Of a stretch of 38,062 nucleotides of DNA, positions 10,125-17,688 are shown one piece after another. A model generated the notes under the pieces. It saw only the letters and a list, made by a program, of their open reading frames with translations, made no database searches and had not been told where the DNA came from. The translations under genes and the position numbers were made by a program. The DNA is from Burkholderiales bacterium (GTDB lineage Bacteria > Pseudomonadota > Gammaproteobacteria > Burkholderiales > Burkholderiaceae_F). The stretch spans positions 138,382 to 176,443 of the forward strand of contig OMSW01000112.1 of the NCBI GenBank assembly GCA_900290295.1, given 5' to 3'. Numbering within the stretch: position 1 is the first letter of the stretch; every line of letters starts with the position of its first letter.

Positions 10125-11783
10125 ATGCAATATGTGTACACCATGCGGCGCGTGGGCAAGATCGTGCCGCCCAAGCGCCATATACTGAAAGATATTTCGC
10201 TCTCCTTTTTTCCGGGCGCCAAGATCGGGGTGCTGGGCTTGAACGGCTCGGGAAAATCGACTTTGCTGCGCATCATGGCCGGCGAGGACCGCAATTTCGA
10301 GGGCGAGGCGGTTCCCATGCCGAACATGAAGATCGGCTACCTGCCGCAGGAGCCGCAGCTCGATCCGGGGATGACCGTGCGCGAGGCGGTGGAACAGGGC
10401 TTGGGGGAGGTGATCGAGGCGCGCGCCAAGCTGGAGCAAATCTACGCCGCGTACGCCGAGGCCGATGCCGATTTCGACAAGCTGGCAGCGGATCAGGCGC
10501 GCTACGAGGCGATCATCGCGGCTAGCGGTACGGACGTGGAACATCAACTCGAGATTGCCGCCGACGCCTTGCGCCTGCCGCCCTGGGACGCGCGGATCGA
10601 GCGGCTCTCCGGTGGCGAGAAGCGTCGGGTGGCACTATGCCGGCTGTTGCTGGCCAAGCCGGACATGCTGCTGCTCGACGAGCCCACCAATCACCTCGAT
10701 GCCGAAAGCGTAGAGTGGCTCGAGCAATACCTGCAGCGCTTTCCGGGAACCGTGGTGGGAATCACCCACGACCGCTACTTCCTGGACAACGCTTGCGCCT
10801 GGATACTCGAACTCGATCGCGGCCAGGGTATTCCCTGGGAGGGGAACTACAGCTCCTGGCTAGCACAGAAGGAGCAGCGCCTGGCCGTCGAATCGCGCCA
10901 GGAAGCCGCGCGCATCAGGAGCATCAAGCAGGAGCTCGAGTGGGTACGCCAGAATCCGAAAGGGCGCCAGGCCAAGAGCAAGGCCCGGTTGGCGCGCTTC
11001 GAAGAGCTCAACTCCTACGAATACCAACAGCGCAATGAGACGCAGGAGATCTTCATTCCCGTGGCCGATCGCCTGGGTGCCGAGGTCATCGAATTCACGG
11101 AGGTCAGCAAGGGCTTCGGTGACCGGCTGCTGATCGACAAGCTGTCGTTTCGCGTGCCCGCGGGCGCCATCGTCGGCATCATCGGCCCGAACGGCGCCGG
11201 CAAGTCGACCCTGTTCCGGATGATCATGGGGCAGGAGCGCCCCGATAGCGGCCAGGTGGTGGTCGGCCCCACCGTGCGCCTGGCCTATGTCGATCAGTCC
11301 CGTGACGCCCTTGCTGGTTCCAAGACGGTCTGGGAGGAGGTCTCGGGCGGCAACGACATCCTCACCGTGGGCAAGTATCAAGTGCCGTCCCGCGCGTATC
11401 TCGGGCGCTTTAATTTTCGCGGTGCCGACCAGCAAAAGATTGTCGGCCAGCTCTCCGGCGGAGAGCGTGGCCGCCTTCATCTGGCCAAGACCCTGATTGC
11501 CGGCGGCAACGTCCTATTGCTCGATGAACCGTCCAACGACCTGGACGTGGAAACCCTGCGCGCCCTCGAAGATGCCTTGCTCGAGTTTGCCGGCAGCGTG
11601 CTCGTGATTTCGCACGATCGGTGGTTTCTCGATCGCATCGCCAGCCACATCCTCGCCTGTGAAGGCGATTCGCAGTGGACGTTCTTTGCGGGAAACTACC
11701 ACGAGTACGAAGAAGATAAGAAGCGCAGGCTTGGGGAGGAGGGGGCGCGCCCGCACCGCCTGCGGTACAAGCCGCTCAAGTAA
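10125..11783 (+). CDS. ettA: Energy-dependent translational throttle ABC-F protein
   Basis: 552 residues with two ABC cassettes and no membrane segments, the ABC-F layout. The N-terminus MQYVYTMRRVGKIVPPKR matches EttA closely. Cassette 1: GLNGSGKST, LSGGEKRR, LLLDEPTNHLD. Cassette 2: GPNGAGKST, LSGGERGR, LLLDEPSNDLD. The inter-cassette linker contains the basic NPKGRQAKSKARLARFEEL segment that contacts the ribosome. EttA binds the ribosomal E site and gates the first elongation step by ATP/ADP level. GAGGG before ATG 10125 is the likely ribosome site. Separated from gcvP by 70 bases and probably transcribed separately. Confidence 0.95.
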   Translation: MQYVYTMRRVGKIVPPKRHILKDISLSFFPGAKIGVLGLNGSGKSTLLRIMAGEDRNFEGEAVPMPNMKIGYLPQEPQLDPGMTVREAVEQGLGEVIEARAKLEQIYAAYAEADADFDKLAADQARYEAIIAASGTDVEHQLEIAADALRLPPWDARIERLSGGEKRRVALCRLLLAKPDMLLLDEPTNHLDAESVEWLEQYLQRFPGTVVGITHDRYFLDNACAWILELDRGQGIPWEGNYSSWLAQKEQRLAVESRQEAARIRSIKQELEWVRQNPKGRQAKSKARLARFEELNSYEYQQRNETQEIFIPVADRLGAEVIEFTEVSKGFGDRLLIDKLSFRVPAGAIVGIIGPNGAGKSTLFRMIMGQERPDSGQVVVGPTVRLAYVDQSRDALAGSKTVWEEVSGGNDILTVGKYQVPSRAYLGRFNFRGADQQKIVGQLSGGERGRLHLAKTLIAGGNVLLLDEPSNDLDVETLRALEDALLEFAGSVLVISHDRWFLDRIASHILACEGDSQWTFFAGNYHEYEEDKKRRLGEEGARPHRLRYKPLK

Positions 11784-11852
11784 GGCTTGCTTCCCGTACC
11801 GTAGCGAATCCCGTACATTCCCGATCCCGGACCACTTTTGGGAGAGACCGAT

Positions 11853-12416
11853 ATGCGAACCTTTGCCGTTCCCAGGACCCTTGCTTGCGCCTTTGCTTGC
11901 GCCGCGCTCGCTGTGGCAGCCGTTCCAGCGGCCTCGTTCGAGCTGCGCAGTGCCGATATCGCCGAAGGATCCACCCTGAGCAAGGCCCAGGTATTTTCCG
12001 GATTTGGCTGTACCGGTGACAACATCTCGCCGGCCTTGACCTGGTCCGGTGTGCCCGCCGGCACCAAGAGTTTCGCGCTCACGGTCTACGATCCCGACGC
12101 ACCGACCGGCAGTGGCTGGTGGCACTGGATCGTCTACGACTTGCCGGCCGGCACCACCGGTCTTGCACGCGGCATCGGCAAGGGCGCCTCCCTGCCGCAG
12201 GGCGCCAAGGAGGGCCACAATGATTTCGGCACCGGGGATTTCGGTGGCGCTTGCCCGCCCGTAGGCGATAAGCCGCACCGCTACATCTTTACGATCTACG
12301 CGCTCAAGGTGGACAAGCTCGACGTGCCAGCCGATGCCAGCGGCGCGCTGATCGGCTTCATGATCAATGCCAATCGCTTGGGGTCGGCAACTCTGAACGC
12401 TCGCTTTGGCCGCTGA
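11853..12416 (+). CDS. YbhB/YbcL family (PEBP, Raf kinase inhibitor-like) protein, secreted
   Basis: 187 residues with an N-terminal signal peptide (MRTFAVPRTLACAFACAALAV, cleavage likely after PAA near residue 27), so probably periplasmic. The mature part has the phosphatidylethanolamine-binding-protein fold markers: DPDAPTGSGWWHWIVYDLP with the ligand-pocket Asp and His, and GACPPVGDKPHRYIFTIYAL. The function of bacterial members is not established. An in-frame ATG at 11838 exists, but ATG 11853 is chosen because GGGAGA lies seven bases ahead of it and the signal peptide starts there. Follows ettA by 69 bases. Confidence 0.88.
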   Translation: MRTFAVPRTLACAFACAALAVAAVPAASFELRSADIAEGSTLSKAQVFSGFGCTGDNISPALTWSGVPAGTKSFALTVYDPDAPTGSGWWHWIVYDLPAGTTGLARGIGKGASLPQGAKEGHNDFGTGDFGGACPPVGDKPHRYIFTIYALKVDKLDVPADASGALIGFMINANRLGSATLNARFGR

Positions 12417-12426
12417 GCACCGTCAA

Positions 12427-12467
12427 GCTGCGGGCAGGCACGCGACCACGAACGCAAAGCCCGCAGC
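12427..12467. terminator. Possible bidirectional hairpin between convergent genes
   Basis: Perfect 9-bp inverted repeat GCTGCGGGC (12427-12435) / GCCCGCAGC (12459-12467) with a 23-base loop, between the convergent stops of the PEBP gene and the DUF4337 gene. No T-run follows on either strand, so it would be a weak or Rho-assisted terminator at best. Confidence 0.25.
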
Positions 12468-12562
12468 GGTACCCTGTTAGGGCCGTTCGGTCGGCGCGCG
12501 GTCTTGCGCGCATCGCCGGGCTTGCTTGCGTCAGGTTAATAGCGCAGGGCGGATTCGTCGCC

Positions 12563-13144
12563 TCAGAGTCCCGTAATCGCCAGGCCGCCACAGATCAGGC
12601 CGGCCCCTGCGACCAGGCCGACGCCGTAGAGCAGCCAGACGCGGCGTGACAGCAGGACAATGGCCGACAGCGCGATGCCGATCTGCATCGCGGTGGCGCC
12701 AAGAGCCCAGCGGTGATGCCGATGCATTTGCTCAGCGCTGCGCGTGTCCCACTCGGTGACCTCCTCTTCGAGCTTGTCGGCCTTGGTCTTGATCTCGGCC
12801 TGCTCCTTTCGGTAGCGCTCTGCCTCGGACTTGTAGGCCTCGATACGATCCGGGTGCGTCGATATCGCCGCGCCGAACTCGGCCAGATTGTGCTTGATGC
12901 CCTTGGCCTCGTAGTAGTTCCACTGGTCGTTGGCCTTGGTTTTCGTGATCGTCGCGGTGTTCTTGTACAGCTGGGCCCTGGCCTGGGTGTCGCCGCCGGC
13001 GAATGTCATCAGCGCACCCAAGGTGGCGAGCACGGCGGAAAGGACGGCGACGCGCCCCGAGAGGGAATCGCCGCCGCCGTGCTCTGCGGCATGTTCGAGT
13101 GCATGGTCGTGTACGCCGTGAACGTGAAACTCGTCACTGGACAT
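12563..13144 (-). CDS. DUF4337 family membrane protein
   Basis: 193 residues. One hydrophobic segment near residues 31-50 (VAVLSAVLATLGALMTFAGG), a charged helical middle (NDQWNYYEAKGIK, then a Glu/Lys-rich stretch likely to form a coiled coil around residues 105-135), and two further membrane segments near the C-terminus. This is the layout of DUF4337, whose role is unknown. ATG 13144 is chosen over upstream in-frame codons because GGAG sits six bases before it. It overlaps the 3' end of folA by 11 bases, so it is coupled to the thyA-folA transcript, although nothing in it suggests a folate role. Confidence 0.82.
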   Translation of the reverse strand: MSSDEFHVHGVHDHALEHAAEHGGGDSLSGRVAVLSAVLATLGALMTFAGGDTQARAQLYKNTATITKTKANDQWNYYEAKGIKHNLAEFGAAISTHPDRIEAYKSEAERYRKEQAEIKTKADKLEEEVTEWDTRSAEQMHRHHRWALGATAMQIGIALSAIVLLSRRVWLLYGVGLVAGAGLICGGLAITGL

Positions 13145-13706
13145 CTGGATCTCCGGAAGGCGGTTGCAGATTGTGCGCGGGAACGGCATCGTAACGGACG
13201 AAATCGAACCCAAAGCTGCGAGTGCTGTCGGGCTCGAAATGCTGCCGCGAGACCTCGCGCCAGCGCGCCCGATCGAGCCCCGGAAATATCGCGTCGCCCT
13301 CGAAATCGGCATCGATCTCGGTAAGAAAAACTGTATCGACATGCCGCTGCAAGGCCTGGGCGTACAGCTGCGCACCGCCGATGACAAATACCTCCTGCGC
13401 GCCGTCCTGGTTGCCGCCGCGCCCGGAATCTGCTCGCGCGGCACATTTGTTCAGGGCGTCCTCCAGGCTGTGCGCGGCTTCGGCACCCGGGGCGTGCCAC
13501 AGCCGACTGCGCGTGACGACGATGTTGCGGCGCCCCGGCAACGGGCGACCGATCGATTCCCAGGTCCGGCGTCCCATCACGACGCAATGGCCTAGCGTCA
13601 TGCGCTTGAAATGCGCCAGATCCTCCGGCAGATGCCAGGGCAGGGCGCCGTGGTTGCCGATGACGCCATTGCGCGCCCGCGCCACGATCAGCCGTACGCG
13701 CGTCAC
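13134..13706 (-). CDS. folA: Dihydrofolate reductase
   Basis: About 190 residues. Reduces dihydrofolate (made by ThyA) to tetrahydrofolate with NADPH. Family motifs: GVIGNHGALPWHLPEDLAHF with the catalytic acidic residue, VVMGRRTWESIGRPLPGRRN, and FVIGGAQLYAQAL. It has an Asn/Gly-rich insertion (ADSGRGGNQDGAQ) before the last strand and a longer C-terminal tail than E. coli FolA. No ATG fits the family N-terminus; GTG 13706 leaves six residues before the LIVARARNGVIG strand, while TTG 13721 overlaps the thyA stop. Either way translation is coupled to thyA. Confidence 0.94.
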   Translation of the reverse strand: MTRVRLIVARARNGVIGNHGALPWHLPEDLAHFKRMTLGHCVVMGRRTWESIGRPLPGRRNIVVTRSRLWHAPGAEAAHSLEDALNKCAARADSGRGGNQDGAQEVFVIGGAQLYAQALQRHVDTVFLTEIDADFEGDAIFPGLDRARWREVSRQHFEPDSTRSFGFDFVRYDAVPAHNLQPPSGDPDVQ

Positions 13707-13710
13707 GGTC

Positions 13711-14505
13711 TCATACCGCAACCGGCGCCTTTATGTGCGGGTGCGCCTGGTAATCGGTGATCTCGAAATCCTCATAACGATACGCAAAGATCGACGAGGG
13801 GCGGCGCCGGATCTGCAGCCGCGGATAGGGAAACGGCGCGCGCAGCAGCTGCTCGCGCACCTGGTCGAAGTGGTTGCGGTAGATGTGACAGTCGCCGCCG
13901 GTCCAGACGAAATCGCCCGGCGCCAGGTCGCATTGCTGCGCGACCATGTGGGTGAGCAGGGCGTAGCTGGCAATGTTGAACGGCACCCCGAGAAAGATAT
14001 CGCAGCTGCGCTGGTAGAGCTGGCAGCTCAGCCGGCCCTGGGCAACATAGAACTGGAACAGCAGATGGCAGGGCGGCAGACGCATGCGTGCGATGTCGGC
14101 CACGTTCCACGCCGATACGATGAGTCGGCGCGAATCCGGATTGGTCCGGATCTGCTCCAGCACCTGCGCGATCTGGTCGATGTGCGAGCCGTCCGGCGCC
14201 GGCCAGGAGCGCCACTGGACTCCGTAGACCGGTCCTAGCTCGCCGTCGGCGTCGGCCCATTCGTCCCAGATGCTAACGCCGTTCTGGCGCAGATAGGCAA
14301 TATTGCTCGAACCCTGCAGGAACCACAGCAATTCATGGATGATCGAGCGCAGGTGCAGCTTCTTGGTCGTCACCAGCGGGAAACCCTGGGCCAGGTCAAA
14401 GCGCATCTGGTGGCCAAAAACCGAGCGCGTCCCGGTGCCGGTGCGGTCGCTCTTGTCCACGCCATGTTCCATGACATGGCGCATGAAATCCTCGAACTGG
14501 TGCAT
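13711..14505 (-). CDS. thyA: Thymidylate synthase
   Basis: 264 residues, identical in length to E. coli ThyA. Converts dUMP to dTMP with methylene-tetrahydrofolate as carbon donor and reductant. The catalytic cysteine is C146 in [12 protein letters not shown], the same number as in E. coli. Other conserved blocks: RTGTGT at 21-26, WDEWAD near 80, [13 protein letters not shown]. The frame is open 53 codons further upstream, but ATG 14505 gives the exact family N-terminus. The methylene donor links it with the glycine cleavage operon earlier in the window, and its product with dcd. Confidence 0.97.
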   Translation of the reverse strand: MHQFEDFMRHVMEHGVDKSDRTGTGTRSVFGHQMRFDLAQGFPLVTTKKLHLRSIIHELLWFLQGSSNIAYLRQNGVSIWDEWADADGELGPVYGVQWRSWPAPDGSHIDQIAQVLEQIRTNPDSRRLIVSAWNVADIARMRLPPCHLLFQFYVAQGRLSCQLYQRSCDIFLGVPFNIASYALLTHMVAQQCDLAPGDFVWTGGDCHIYRNHFDQVREQLLRAPFPYPRLQIRRRPSSIFAYRYEDFEITDYQAHPHIKAPVAV

Positions 14506-14587
14506 ACGGAGTGCGTGGATGCTGCGCGCTGCATCGCGCGAAGTTCTGCCCTGGGAGCGTTCCCGGCATTGCCGACGGTACGCCGCA

Positions 14588-14593
14588 AGTATA
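14588..14593 (-). promoter_or_regulatory. Candidate -10 element for thyA
   Basis: On the minus strand this reads TATACT, a 5/6 match to the -10 consensus. It sits in the loop of a 7-bp perfect inverted repeat (14580-14586 / 14594-14600). It would give a leader of about 75 bases. No good -35 is visible. Confidence 0.35.
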
Positions 14594-14872
14594 GCGGCGT
14601 GCCGCAGGGGGCCCGGTCGAGCGCGATTCCAGCGCGCGGGGCTGCGGCTACGGCACCCCGTCACTGCCGAATTTCACGGCCCGGCTCTTTTGTTGCAGCG
14701 CCTCCCGAACGGTAATGCTGCAAGTCCGGTACCGGATGAGGTCCGTATTGCGCACGATTCTCGCTTCGCGGCGCGATCCGGTCCTTGCGCTTTGCCAGGT
14801 GCCAATTTTTTGCGGCTTGGATGCTCCGCGCATATCGAATATCGCAATCGTTCGTTCCCGCGCCGGCGCCGG

Positions 14873-14902
14873 CTGCCTACGCTAACGTCTGCTGTCTATA
14901 GC
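14873..14902 (+). promoter_or_regulatory. Candidate promoter of the sulfur nanocompartment operon
   Basis: CTGCCT (14873-14878) and TATAGC (14897-14902) are separated by 18 bases and would start transcription about 29 bases before the rhodanese ATG. The -35 match is weak (3/6), as expected for an activator-dependent promoter. Just upstream, 14833-14852 is an AT-rich patch with three ATCG tetramers in an otherwise GC-rich context, a plausible LysR/CysB-type activator position. This is inference from position only. Confidence 0.35.
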
Positions 14903-14936
14903 CATCAAATTTGCCACCAGACCCCCAGGATGCAAC

Positions 14937-15404
14937 ATGTCCACTGCACTTGCCGATACCGCCACTCAACCCGTCCTGGACCGTGTACGACAGGAAGCCA
15001 AATCCGCCGGCCTGCCGTTTGCCGGTAGCGTGCCGCCGCGGGAGGCCTGGGCGCTGCTGCAATCGGGCGGCGCGGTGCTGGTCGACGTGCGCTCGGCCGA
15101 GGAGCGCAAATTTGTCGGCCATGCGCCGGGCAGTCTTCATGTGGCATGGGCCACGGGCACCAGCCTGACGCGCAATCCGCGTTTCGTGCGCGAGCTCGAA
15201 GCCAAGGTGCGCAAGGACGAGGTCGTGCTGCTGCTGTGCCGCAGTGGCAAACGCTCTGCGCTGGCTGCCGAGGCCGCCACCAAGGCCGGATTCACGAGCG
15301 TGTTCAACGTTCTCGAGGGTTTTGAGGGAGAGCTCAACGAAGCCCAGCACCGCGGCACGGCCGACGGCTGGCGCTTCCGGGGCCTGCCGTGGGTGCAAGA
15401 TTGA
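14937..15404 (+). CDS. Rhodanese-like sulfurtransferase
   Basis: 155 residues, single rhodanese domain. The active-site loop CRSGKRS begins with C101, the cysteine that forms the persulfide; the upstream strand VLVDVRSAEERKFVGHAPGS is the typical rhodanese entry motif. It would accept sulfane sulfur and pass it to cyanide, thiols or a protein acceptor. AGGA at 14927-14930 lies six bases before ATG 14937. It is the first gene of an operon with a serine acetyltransferase, a regulator, an encapsulin shell and a cysteine desulfurase; rhodaneses and serine acetyltransferases are known companions of Family 2A encapsulins. Likely role: moving sulfur into or out of the compartment (inference). No signal peptide, so cytoplasmic. 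Confidence 0.92.
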   Translation: MSTALADTATQPVLDRVRQEAKSAGLPFAGSVPPREAWALLQSGGAVLVDVRSAEERKFVGHAPGSLHVAWATGTSLTRNPRFVRELEAKVRKDEVVLLLCRSGKRSALAAEAATKAGFTSVFNVLEGFEGELNEAQHRGTADGWRFRGLPWVQD

Positions 15405-15430
15405 GATTGGCGGCCCCCGGTGGTGCTTTC

Positions 15431-16426
15431 GTGACGGCTGCCTCGCAAATCCCCTCCGAGCAGAACAACGGCAACGGCAACGGCAACGGTCAAACCTTGG
15501 CCGATCACGTTTCGCTTGACCTGGCCAACATTGTTGCGCAACTGCGCGGCGTGCGGCAACTGTGGCGCGACGCACAGCAGCGACCACGCGACATCCGCGG
15601 GAGGGAGCTACCGTCACGCGAATCCTTGTCCGCGATCGTCGACGGTTTGCGTGGGGCCCTGTTCCCGATGCGGCTCGGCCCGCCCGACCTGCGTCAGGAG
15701 AGTGAGGACTACTACGTCGGCTACACGCTCGACATCGCGTTGAACCGCCTGCTTTGCGCGGTGTCGCTGGAACTGCGCTATCACGTGCGCCACGGCAGCC
15801 AGGCGCTGAGCGACGCCGATGCGCGCGCACTCGAGATCGTGCGCGATTTTGGCGCCACGTTGCCGCAAATCCGCTCGCTGCTCGACAGCGATGTGCTGGC
15901 CGCCTACCAGGGGGACCCGGCGGCGCACAGCGTCGACGAGGTGCTGCTTTCCTACCCGGGCATCCACGCGATGATCAATCATCGCATCGCCCACCGCCTG
16001 TACTTGCTGGGTGTGCCGCTGCTGGCGCGGCTCGTTGCCGAGATCGCACACGGCGAAACCGGAATCGATATTCATCCCGGCGCCAAGATCGGTCCGGGGT
16101 TCTTCATCGATCACGGCACCGGCGTCGTGATCGGCGAGACCGCGGAAATCGGCCGCAACGTGCGCCTGTACCAGGCGGTGACGCTGGGCGCCAAGCGCTT
16201 TGCAACGGACGGGCATGGCAATTTGAAAAAGGGCGAGCCAAGGCATCCCATCATCGAGGACGATGTCGTCATCTACGCTGGCGCCACCATTTTGGGCCGC
16301 ATCACCATCGGGCGTGGCGCGGCGATCGGCGGCAACGTTTGGCTAACGCGTAGCGTGGCCCCGGGAAGCCGGATCACGCAGGCGAGCACCCGTGATGAAA
16401 CGGTCGTCGACGGCGCGGGCATCTAG
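15431..16426 (+). CDS. epsC: Serine O-acetyltransferase (EpsC/CysE-type)
   Basis: About 331 residues. The N-terminal helical domain (residues ~25-200) is followed by a left-handed beta-helix of hexapeptide repeats: DIHPGAKIGPGFFIDHGTG, VVIGETAEIGRNVRLYQAVT, PIIEDDVVIYAGATILGRIT. The Asp-His pair in DIHPGA/FIDHGTG is the catalytic element. It makes O-acetylserine from serine and acetyl-CoA, the carbon skeleton for cysteine. GTG 15431 is chosen as start; earlier in-frame GTG/TTG codons overlap the rhodanese. The N-terminus holds an unusual NGNGNGNG run encoded by a six-base repeat. Its place before the desulfurase shell suggests dedicated cysteine supply, the desulfurase substrate. Confidence 0.93.
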   Translation: MTAASQIPSEQNNGNGNGNGQTLADHVSLDLANIVAQLRGVRQLWRDAQQRPRDIRGRELPSRESLSAIVDGLRGALFPMRLGPPDLRQESEDYYVGYTLDIALNRLLCAVSLELRYHVRHGSQALSDADARALEIVRDFGATLPQIRSLLDSDVLAAYQGDPAAHSVDEVLLSYPGIHAMINHRIAHRLYLLGVPLLARLVAEIAHGETGIDIHPGAKIGPGFFIDHGTGVVIGETAEIGRNVRLYQAVTLGAKRFATDGHGNLKKGEPRHPIIEDDVVIYAGATILGRITIGRGAAIGGNVWLTRSVAPGSRITQASTRDETVVDGAGI

Positions 16427-16427
16427 T

Positions 16428-16655
16428 GTGGTCAAGCTCAGTCAACGCTTCGGCGGCGTGGTCCGACAGCTGCGCGAGGCTCGCGGCTGGTCACAGGAGC
16501 GCCTGGCGGGCCGCGCGGAGCTGAACCGCTCTTACATGGGTGAGATCGAGCGGGCCACGGCGATGCCCTCCCTGGCCACGGCGGCCAAACTGGCGCAGGC
16601 ACTGGAGGGAGCCGGCGCCGCCGTGCTTTTCCCGGTATGGCCCTGCTGGTTATAG
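16428..16655 (+). CDS. Small XRE-family helix-turn-helix regulator
   Basis: 75 residues from GTG 16428, which directly follows the epsC TAG; an ATG at 16395 inside epsC would add 11 residues. The protein is little more than a Cro/C1-type HTH: VVRQLREARGWSQERLAGRA forms the first helices and ELNRSYMGEIERATAMPSL the recognition part (about residues 20-50). No effector domain; the C-terminus ends in a hydrophobic VLFPVWPCWL tail. Its position between epsC and the shell gene suggests it controls this operon, with a 93-bp AT-richer gap after it. Target and direction of control are unknown. Confidence 0.85.
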   Translation: MVKLSQRFGGVVRQLREARGWSQERLAGRAELNRSYMGEIERATAMPSLATAAKLAQALEGAGAAVLFPVWPCWL

Positions 16656-16748
16656 ACGGTTGATCCTGGCCGTGAAGAATCCGAAACTTGCTCTCCCATT
16701 TTTGTCATAAACAGAATCATTTTGCGCATATAGATACAGGAGTCCCAC

Positions 16749-17678
16749 ATGGCAGATAAAAAGCCCGTGCAACTGGCACTGGGCGATAACGCCGCCCGCC
16801 AACTAGCCAACACCACCAAGACTGCACCGACGCTGTCGACCATCAGCCCGCGTTGGCTCACTCACCTGTTGCAATGGGTGCCGGTCGAGGCCGGCATCTA
16901 TCGGTTGAACAAGGTCAAGAATCCGCTGGATGTGCAGGTGCTGTGTGCCAAGCGCGACGAAGCGGACCTGCCGACCACTTTCGCCGACTACGAGGATCAG
17001 CCGCGCGAGTACTTCCTGAATTCGGTCAGCACGGTGCTCGACGTTCACACCCGCGTGTCGGACCTGTACAGCAGTCCGCACGACCAGATCAAGGAACAGC
17101 TCCGACTGACGATCGAGACGATCAAGGAGAAGCAGGAGAGCGAGCTAATCAACAATCCGGAATACGGGATGCTCGCCAATGTCGCGCCCGATCAGATCAT
17201 CTACCCGTTGGCCGGTGCGCCGACGCCGGACGACCTCGATGAACTGCTGACCAAGGTGTGGAAGGAGCCGGCGTTTTTCCTCACGCATCCGAGTGCGATT
17301 GCTGCGTTCGGCCGCGAATGCACGCGCCGTGGCGTGCCGCCGCCGACCGTGAGCCTGTTCGGCTCGCAGTTCCTGACTTGGCGCGGCATTCCGCTGGTCC
17401 CGTCGGACAAGGTGGCGGTGGCCGACGGCAAGACCAAGATCTTGCTGCTGCGTGTGGGCGAGCGGCGCCAGGGCGTGGTTGGCTTGTTTCAGCCCGGACT
17501 GCCAGGCGAGCAAAGCCCGGGGCTCTCGGTACGCTTCATGGGTATCAGCCGCAATGCGATTGCCTCGTACCTGATTTCGCTGTACTGCTCGCTCGCAGTG
17601 CACACCGATGACGCGCTTGCCGTGCTGGAGGATGTGGAAATCGGCAAGTACCACGAGTATGGCCATACCTACAAGTGA
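16749..17678 (+). CDS. srpI: Family 2A encapsulin shell protein (SrpI-type)
   Basis: 309 residues, the length of Family 2A shells. Highly recognisable as SrpI: RQLANTTKT near the N-terminus, WLTHLLQWVPVEAGIYR, DYEDQPREYFLNSVSTVLDV, HTRVSDLYSSPHDQIKEQLR, LINNPEYGMLANVAP, GAPTPDDLDELLTKVWKEP and PGLSVRFMGISRNAIASYL. The HK97-like fold is complete and there is no cyclic-nucleotide-binding insertion, which separates 2A from 2B. Family 2A subunits self-assemble into an icosahedral shell around a cysteine desulfurase, and such shells have been shown to hold elemental sulfur. AGGAG lies six bases before ATG 16749. The cargo gene follows after 10 bases. The shell is cytoplasmic. Confidence 0.95.
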   Translation: MADKKPVQLALGDNAARQLANTTKTAPTLSTISPRWLTHLLQWVPVEAGIYRLNKVKNPLDVQVLCAKRDEADLPTTFADYEDQPREYFLNSVSTVLDVHTRVSDLYSSPHDQIKEQLRLTIETIKEKQESELINNPEYGMLANVAPDQIIYPLAGAPTPDDLDELLTKVWKEPAFFLTHPSAIAAFGRECTRRGVPPPTVSLFGSQFLTWRGIPLVPSDKVAVADGKTKILLLRVGERRQGVVGLFQPGLPGEQSPGLSVRFMGISRNAIASYLISLYCSLAVHTDDALAVLEDVEIGKYHEYGHTYK

Positions 17679-17688
17679 ACCCAGCGCT

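Larger units (their letters stand above)
14506..14936. other. 431-bp divergent intergenic region between thyA and the nanocompartment operon
   Basis: No coding sequence found. It holds the candidate thyA -10 within a 7-bp inverted repeat (14580-14600), a T6 run at 14809-14815 without a clear hairpin, an AT-rich patch with three ATCG tetramers (14834-14850) and the candidate promoter for the downstream sulfur operon (14873-14902). The length leaves room for regulator sites on both sides. Confidence 0.5.

Noticed and set aside
15461-15491. Six-base repeat encoding NGNGNGNG in the serine acetyltransferase N-terminus
   Set aside because: Only about four units inside a coding region with a variable N-terminus; a slippage-prone linker rather than a separate element.
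16702-16734. TTGTCA and TATAGA ahead of the encapsulin gene as an internal promoter
   Set aside because: Spacing is 21 bases and transcription would start at the ribosome site, leaving almost no leader; not convincing.
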